Below the pieces are notes generated by a model. That model was not told where the DNA came from and searched no databases. It saw only the letters and a list, made by a program, of their open reading frames with translations. Positions 58,706 through 64,000 of a DNA stretch of 64,000 nucleotides are shown here, one piece after another. The DNA comes from Diphasiastrum complanatum (lineage: Eukaryota; Streptophyta; Lycopodiopsida; Lycopodiales; Lycopodiaceae), in NCBI GenBank assembly GCA_029204225.1, contig CM055106.1, positions 44,647,313 to 44,711,312 of the forward strand, in the 5' to 3' direction. Within the stretch, counting starts at the first letter, position 1, and each line of letters starts with the position of its first letter. Position numbers and translations under genes: made by a program.

Positions 58706-59084
58706 TCAATGACGAATGAAAAGATTTGGATTCTTGACAACAACACTATCTATGTCAAAGAACTTGCCAAACATATAGTCCCTTAACCACAATGGCAAAT
58801 AGCTCAACATGCGTGCAGTACCAGACATGTGGCCATAAACAAATCGTCTAGGAGGGTTTTGCTTCAACAGTGCTTGCACTGTCATGAAAGCAAATTCTTC
58901 AGGCGATGTAGATCTTGGACCTTTTGTAAGTACAGCACGTTTACAAATAGATTCTTTGAATGGTCTATACAACTTAAGATTCAAGGAATTTTCAATAACA
59001 TCCGTAGCAGTATTTGCCAATCTCGTAGATATTGCTCCTGGCTCTAGAAGAACTACATTGACGTTAAAGGGCTTCAACTCTAGT
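58706..59084 (-). CDS. SDR-family oxidoreductase, last exon
   Basis: C-terminal exon of a short-chain dehydrogenase/reductase. On the minus strand it follows the acceptor TTGCAG at 59,085-59,090 and completes an Arg codon split with the previous exon (AG|A). It reads LELKPFNVNVVLLEPGAI (the SDR PG motif after the beta-6 strand), then a C-terminal cap (RPFKESICKRAV, TSPEEFAFMTVQALL, PPRRFVYGHMSGTARML) and ends NPNLFIRH. The downstream PRRFVYG...LP.WLRDYMFGKFF pattern resembles plant NADPH-dependent 1-acyldihydroxyacetone-phosphate reductase-like proteins, lipid-metabolism SDRs related to yeast AYR1. That assignment is by recall; SDR membership is firm. The reading frame is open and looks functional. 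Confidence 0.85.
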
Positions 59085-60841
59085 CTGCAAGCAAAAAGAT
59101 TGCCAGGTATTAGAACTTACATCTCTTCTCTTATTTAACTAGCTCTCTTGATCATGTATGAAGTTTTTCTCAGCTTCATTCTCAAAGCAGAAACATGCAA
59201 CAGTAAATATCTAAATGCTCCTGCTCATAGCAGCAGATCCTAACACTTTCAAGATCAATTATAGACATTGCCCAAACTTGTGCAACTTACTCCGATCTTT
59301 TTGCAAAAATAAATCGTACACCTGTATAAAGTTTCATCAAAAGTGCATAAAAGCCTAACACTTCCAAGAAACATGAATGATGTTACTTATGATATCCACT
59401 TATTAGACTAAAACTGTCTCTATCACTCACAAAGAGGACAATGATGAACTTCATTCGAAACTTTGCAGCATCAAAAATTAATCATACAGGAGCATGCAAC
59501 TTTCAAAAATTCCATTCTAACATATATTTTCTCAATGCAGTACCATGCATTAAGTTTATTGGAAAAATGTGAGAAACAATCAAATGTGTGAAAATCGCTT
59601 TCAAGAAGTTTTTTTTCAAGAGAACATTTTGCACATAGGGACTCTATTGCATCAACAATATTTCTCTTTTAGATAGTCAGGTTTTTGCGGCTTGAGTTAT
59701 CTACTTCCATGCAAGCCACTGAACCTTCTAATTATCCTGGCTGGTTTGCTTAAGCCGTTGCATCTTATGGTGCTGCCAGACACCCAAACTATGTGACTAT
59801 GATGCTTATCGGATCTAATCTGCATTGAGTTTAATTTGCAAAAGAGTTACCCTGGGCTGGATCAAAACAATGAAATCTGTAGATTATTTACCCAAATAAA
59901 TTTTGTCCTTCCTGGCCTAGTTTGCCTTCAATGAGAGAGGAATTGAATAGACATTCTTCTCTTGTTTAGGGTTTGGAGTTATTGAAGTGGTGTTACACAG
60001 ATTTGTAGAAGAGTTGTCTATTTAGTAGGTGCCGTAATCAGCACTTAGCAGTGGAGAATAAACACTGCAAGAACATCTGATGATATGTTTTGTGAGAAGT
60101 TGAATGATATCTGTAGTTGTTCTTATAAGCAAACCCAGAAATGCTTGTGGATGTCAACGTGCATATTATAGAAAATTTTGGTTTGGCTGAAAAGGGTGTT
60201 AGATAAGTGGCATACGAGCGGTTTCATCTGTGGGAGTTTTTCCTGTGAAATTGCTCTGCTTATTCATATATAAGAAATTTTGTATCCAGTATCCACTTTT
60301 CTGTCTTTTGGCTTTCAAAACTTTTAGTTAAAGTTGTGTTTTTCAGTACTGCCAATAAATGGAAAATGATCAAACATGCTTTGAACCTTAGAAGCCCGTT
60401 CCGACCAAAATGGGCCGGAACGTTCCGTTCCAAACGTTCCATTCTGAACGTTCCGTACGTTCCGGAACGTTCCTGGTCGGAACGATATTGATATACATTT
60501 AATTATTTTAATGATTTATCTTAATTAAATCCTTTGTTAAAAAAACGCATTTTTTATTTTATTTTTTTGGGCATCGTTCCGGAACGGGCAACTAAGCTTT
60601 GAACCATGCCCACTTTTTATAGTGTTCCCTTCTGGATTATTTTGCTAGTTGCTCAATTATTTTGCTGAAAAATTAAAAGGTGGTGGGGATGAAGGGCCTT
60701 TTGATGGTATACAATGTCATTATTAATAGTGAATCAGATCCTCACATGCACAAATCACAATCCCCAATATTTTCAGACAGTTTTCATAGAAAGTGAATGT
60801 GCATCAGATTAACATGTAGCATTAGCATTGAGATGCAATAC
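59085..60841 (-). other. Intron of the SDR gene (1,757 bp)
   Basis: Donor GTATTG at the 60,841 side and acceptor TTGCAG at the 59,085 side on the minus strand. It contains the MITE at 60,387-60,595. No other recognisable gene; short frames are chance. Confidence 0.75.
60387..60595. mobile_element. 209-bp MITE, hAT-like, with perfect 8-bp target duplication
   Basis: CTTTGAAC occurs immediately on both sides (60,379-60,386 and 60,596-60,603). The element begins CTTAGAAGCCCGTTCCG and ends CGGAACGGGCAACTAAG, inverted repeats matching at 15 of 17 positions. Inside there are repeated ACGTTCCG/CGGAACGT palindromic motifs near both ends and an AT-rich centre. No coding capacity. The 8-bp duplication points to hAT-type transposition; the terminal bases are not the classic CAGGG. 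Confidence 0.85.
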
Positions 60842-61001
60842 CTCAAAGCGTCAGTTAATGCATTCAAGGCACATTTGCTCGCAATGTATCCACCTGTCCA
60901 TGGACCTGGAGCATAGGTAGAAATACTGCCAACGTTCACAACCATTCCCTTTCCTTGAGCTACCATGTGTGGAACTACAGCCTGAGTCAAAGATACTGCA
61001 C
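60842..61001 (-). CDS. SDR-family oxidoreductase, internal catalytic exon
   Basis: Exon of the same gene as 58,706-59,084. Minus strand: acceptor TTGCAG at 61,002-61,007, then GAVSLTQAVVPHM, NVGSIST (catalytic Ser region), and GGYIASKCALNAL, which holds the catalytic YxxxK (Tyr-Ile-Ala-Ser-Lys). It ends DAL plus AG of a split Arg codon at donor GT (60,840-60,841). Joining phases fit the next exon exactly. The N-terminal exon with the TGxxxGxG cofactor motif and the NNAG motif is not visible to 64,000, so the gene is 5'-partial here: the first intron would be over 3 kb, or the 5' part is lost. Confidence 0.88.
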
Positions 61002-61007
61002 CTGCAA

Positions 61008-64000
61008 CATGCCACTTCATATGTTAAAGATTAAGATGTAAAAGATCCATTAGAAAAGGAGAATAAGAGATTTAGCTTGGTTATGCCAAAGCCCAACTAT
61101 TAGTTTACTTATACTACATAGTACATGAATACGGGACAGGCTAAATATTTGTGTCAGAAATTAAAATGAAGAAAGGGATACATTACAATGGCTATTCTTG
61201 GATTACAACATTTTGATGAAAAGCCCATATAAAAGGAAAAAACATTGCTTCTTTCTGAGAATTGGGGCCTGATTACCCAAAACAGTGCTGCTTTTGGAAT
61301 GTATGGGGTAGGTCAAACCTCCTAGGAGGGCGTGGGCTTACTAATTGAGAAAATGTTATTTCAAGAAAAATGTAATCTGGCAATGGGGGCAGCCCACTAG
61401 CATGCCATTTGTCTAACGTTAAGTATGCAATTTATCAAAAAAACAGTATACTTTTTGAATATAGCATTCATAGTTGGTCAAAGTTTGCAATCGACACCTT
61501 ATATCGCTTCTATGCGCATTTGACTTGTAACTTTTAAATCGCAACTCAAAACTAGGTCATGTACGGTGTTGTTGAAAAGCTCTATTAGAGCACTTTCTCA
61601 TGGCACAAAAATCTTCTCAATTGGAACTACACTTAAAAAAATTTCTTTTAATTTATTTTGATACTTTACAGTGATAAATTTTTTCCATTCTATGTGGCAT
61701 TCCTTATAGGGCCATTTTTGGATTCAAAATTCCTCTAATGACTGGGTGTCTTTCATCACAAGCATAGACATGTTTGTCATCACTTTTGTGATGTAAAACA
61801 ATCATGCCGCATGCATTTTGCCCATCCCTTATTGGTGTTGAAGCGCTTGTTACTTTGTTGTTGAGAGCTATCAGCCTAGAATTTCATGATGATAATTAGA
61901 GCAATGAGCTGGATGGCCTACATTTTGCATCCATTGTCTTCAATGAAGAGTTCTAGCAGCAAACAAAATCGTTGCTTCAATTGTTCTATGTGGTTCTATA
62001 TCTTATGGATTAAGAGGAGAGCACCATGGGGCTAGCCTACGAGTTTGTGAATTGCATCAACGAGGTTCTAGATCAACCTATTCTAACATATGAGAAGTAG
62101 CACATTGTTTTTTCTATTGTAGAATAGTTTCAATGTTCCAAACAACCCATACAAACAAATCCTAATAAAGCTAAAACAATACCCTTTCCTCATGTGTAGA
62201 TGGGTGCGGGCAAAATAGGGGATGGTGGAATCCATCCTGGCCTTTACTCACATTTGCTAGTATTTGTCGAACTGTTGAAATTGAAAGCAAGATATAGACG
62301 ATACCAGTGTCCCAGATAATTAGCATCAACCCTCATCTAGTAGTAATAAAGTTTTTTGAAAAGAAAACATTAGAGAATTCATAATCTATACTTAAGTATA
62401 AATTCTTAGGAGAAACTTTCCATATCCAAGGCTTTCAAAGACTTCTAAGATGTATCAACTATGCATATTGATATATGATCCTGTCTTATCAATACTCTAG
62501 TGTTGGAACCTGTTTAATTAGGTATCTACAAGGATAGATCATTCCATATACACGCCCTAAGAGCATGGCAAAGGTCACTTCTACCTTCATTCATTCATAG
62601 TGACTAAATGACTCTCTCGGTTTAATTATCCAAATCTGGATAATCCTTATTGCTGATATTAGTTTATGATTCCTATAAACGATCTCCCAAAATTCTCATG
62701 AATTAGCAGTTAGGATAGCCAACAACTAATTTCATTGCTATATTTTCTTTGGCAAGTCATAAGCTCGATTGGATTATGGTTTAGCCACATGGTTAACATC
62801 ATGACAAAGTCCTTTATAAATGTGTCAAATAATCCAATCGTTGGAGATTTACTCCAGAATTCTATTTAAGATCAAACACATCAACTACTTTCAAGGTGCA
62901 ACAGTCCAGCATGTTGACTCTATTTTATTAAAAAACCTATTTCTCTAAATATGATTTATGAGTGGTCGCCCTATAGTCGATTCCAGCTTGTTCAATCAGT
63001 GTGCATGGTGCTGCATTATCTAAAATTCCAACACACCAATCTTCCTACACTGGAAACATTGATCTTTATTTATAGGAAACCTCCCTTGTTATCAATCTTG
63101 AATTTCATCAAGATGATTTTTGGGCCTAGATTAAAACCGATGACCACAATTTGGTCAAGCACATGTTTAAAAAAGAGTGAAAAAGATCCGACTGGATCTC
63201 ATTAAATTCACTACCAAGTGAATTGTCTTTCTATAACAAATTTATGAATCTCATGCTCCCAATCTTGATCACTAATCAGCTCAACCATCCTTGTCAGTAG
63301 TGTTATAGAAACTAACAGGCTTCAAGATAAGCACTTTAATAAATTTGTAACCTAAAATTGTTTTGTGCACAAGTTGGTTCATATTAATGTAAGGTCTATC
63401 CATAAGGGATTTTTTATTGTATTTTCAAAAACATAATGCTTTTCTTATGAATCTTTTGAAAAAATTTATAATAAATATGGAACAGGTTGAAAATCTCATT
63501 CCTTATACTATGGAACTGTAGTCCATCTAGATTCAAAAGCTTTCAAAAGTGGAACTTTTTTACATGGAAAGTGTTTAGCACAAGTCAATATGAAAAAGAG
63601 GGGGAGGACCCGATTACTACCATATAAGGCTGAGGCATTGGAGGGACACAACATCGTGTCTTAACTGGAACCTGAAATCAATGCTGAATATACTAGAAGT
63701 TGCCTTTTTCAACTCAATTTTCTTAGGAAACAATGGTATTCATGGCTTTGGTTGAAACCCCAAGTAAGTTCTAGAAGTTAATTTGATTAAAATCAATTCA
63801 TAATGTACAATTTTGAGATGTTACAATGCCATGAATACTAGTTCTTTCAGTTAATCTGTTAGCCTTTAGATCGTAAGAGCTTGTCTTTCTACGTTGTTCA
63901 TCAAGCTTGTGTTTCCTTTACCTAAAGATTTTAATTGAATGTCTGACAGCAGAAACAGAGTATGCAGTAAACCATAAAGCTCATAAAATTGTTAAAAAAC
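61008..64000. other. No gene seen; probable large intron or upstream region of the SDR gene
   Basis: AT-rich, stops in all frames. A frame at 62,951-63,205 has no motif. I searched by eye on the minus strand for the SDR glycine motif (TGxxxGIG) and did not find it. A copy of decayed repeat sequence is possible but not assigned. Confidence 0.45.

Noticed and set aside
61256-63205. N-terminal SDR exon (TGxxxGxG) in the right-hand region
   Set aside because: No such motif could be read on the minus strand between 61,008 and 64,000.

Overview
The window is nuclear DNA of a land plant. It contains a plant-only NPH3/RPT2-type (BTB-NPH3) gene with four exons and plant-style introns, part of a second host gene (a short-chain dehydrogenase) on the other strand, and many plant Ty1/copia and Ty3/gypsy retroelement fossils. 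There is no operon structure, CRISPR array, rRNA or recognisable tRNA gene. The AT-rich background, the nested and shredded retroelements and the very long (GA)n, (AT)n and (GT)n tracts fit a large repeat-rich plant genome such as a fern, lycophyte or gymnosperm. The species cannot be fixed from the sequence alone.

Layout: 1-5.1 kb is mostly unassigned sequence with an LTR at 3.25-3.78 kb. From 5.1 to 7.7 kb on the minus strand lies a broken coiled-coil reading region of unknown family. From 7.9 to 10.5 kb, pieces of two different Ty3/gypsy pol genes lie end to end on the plus strand. 10.5-13.8 kb holds simple repeats and a possible SINE head. From 13.8 to 16.65 kb on the minus strand is a gag-bearing LTR-type element with acidic flanking reading frames and no pol seen. 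From 18.5 to 23.9 kb is a repeat-dense block: GT, GA and AT microsatellites, a 117-bp higher-order tandem repeat, a TTAGGCA heptamer array, an LTR, and phased TTTTTC/GACTC repeats. From 23.9 to 27.4 kb on the plus strand is an unrecognised broken reading region followed by the C-terminal part of a CACTA (En/Spm, TNP2-type) transposase.

27.7-31.8 kb is a tandem copia array in which LTRs and internal regions alternate. A solo-type copia LTR (31.84 kb), a LINE tail (33.4-33.7 kb), another copia 5' end (34.1-35.2 kb) and a fairly long copia pol fossil (35.2-38.5 kb, minus) follow. 38.5-41.3 kb is gene-free.

The NPH3-like gene (41,426-44,124, plus) is the best-supported gene. Splice sites are canonical, and the summed exon length is one base short of an open frame because of a single apparent one-base loss near 43,28x. 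Its C-terminus keeps an Arg-x-Ser motif with the Ser third from the end, as in the phototropin-dependent 14-3-3 site of NPH3. From 45.5 to 57.3 kb is a second retroelement cluster (at least five copia fragments and one gypsy fragment), including a copia copy that carries about 0.7 kb of unrelated, coding-looking sequence. At the right, 58,706-61,001 (minus) holds the last two recognisable exons of an SDR oxidoreductase. Its intron carries a 209-bp MITE with a perfect 8-bp target duplication. The N-terminal SDR exon is not visible and probably lies beyond the right edge.

The two host genes have no evident functional link. The window is best read as two genes separated and surrounded by retroelement debris. 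I found no clear new multi-gene system. The most unusual items are the unassigned reading regions (5.1-7.7, 23.9-25.9 and 51.2-51.9 kb), the tandem LTR array and the higher-order repeats.
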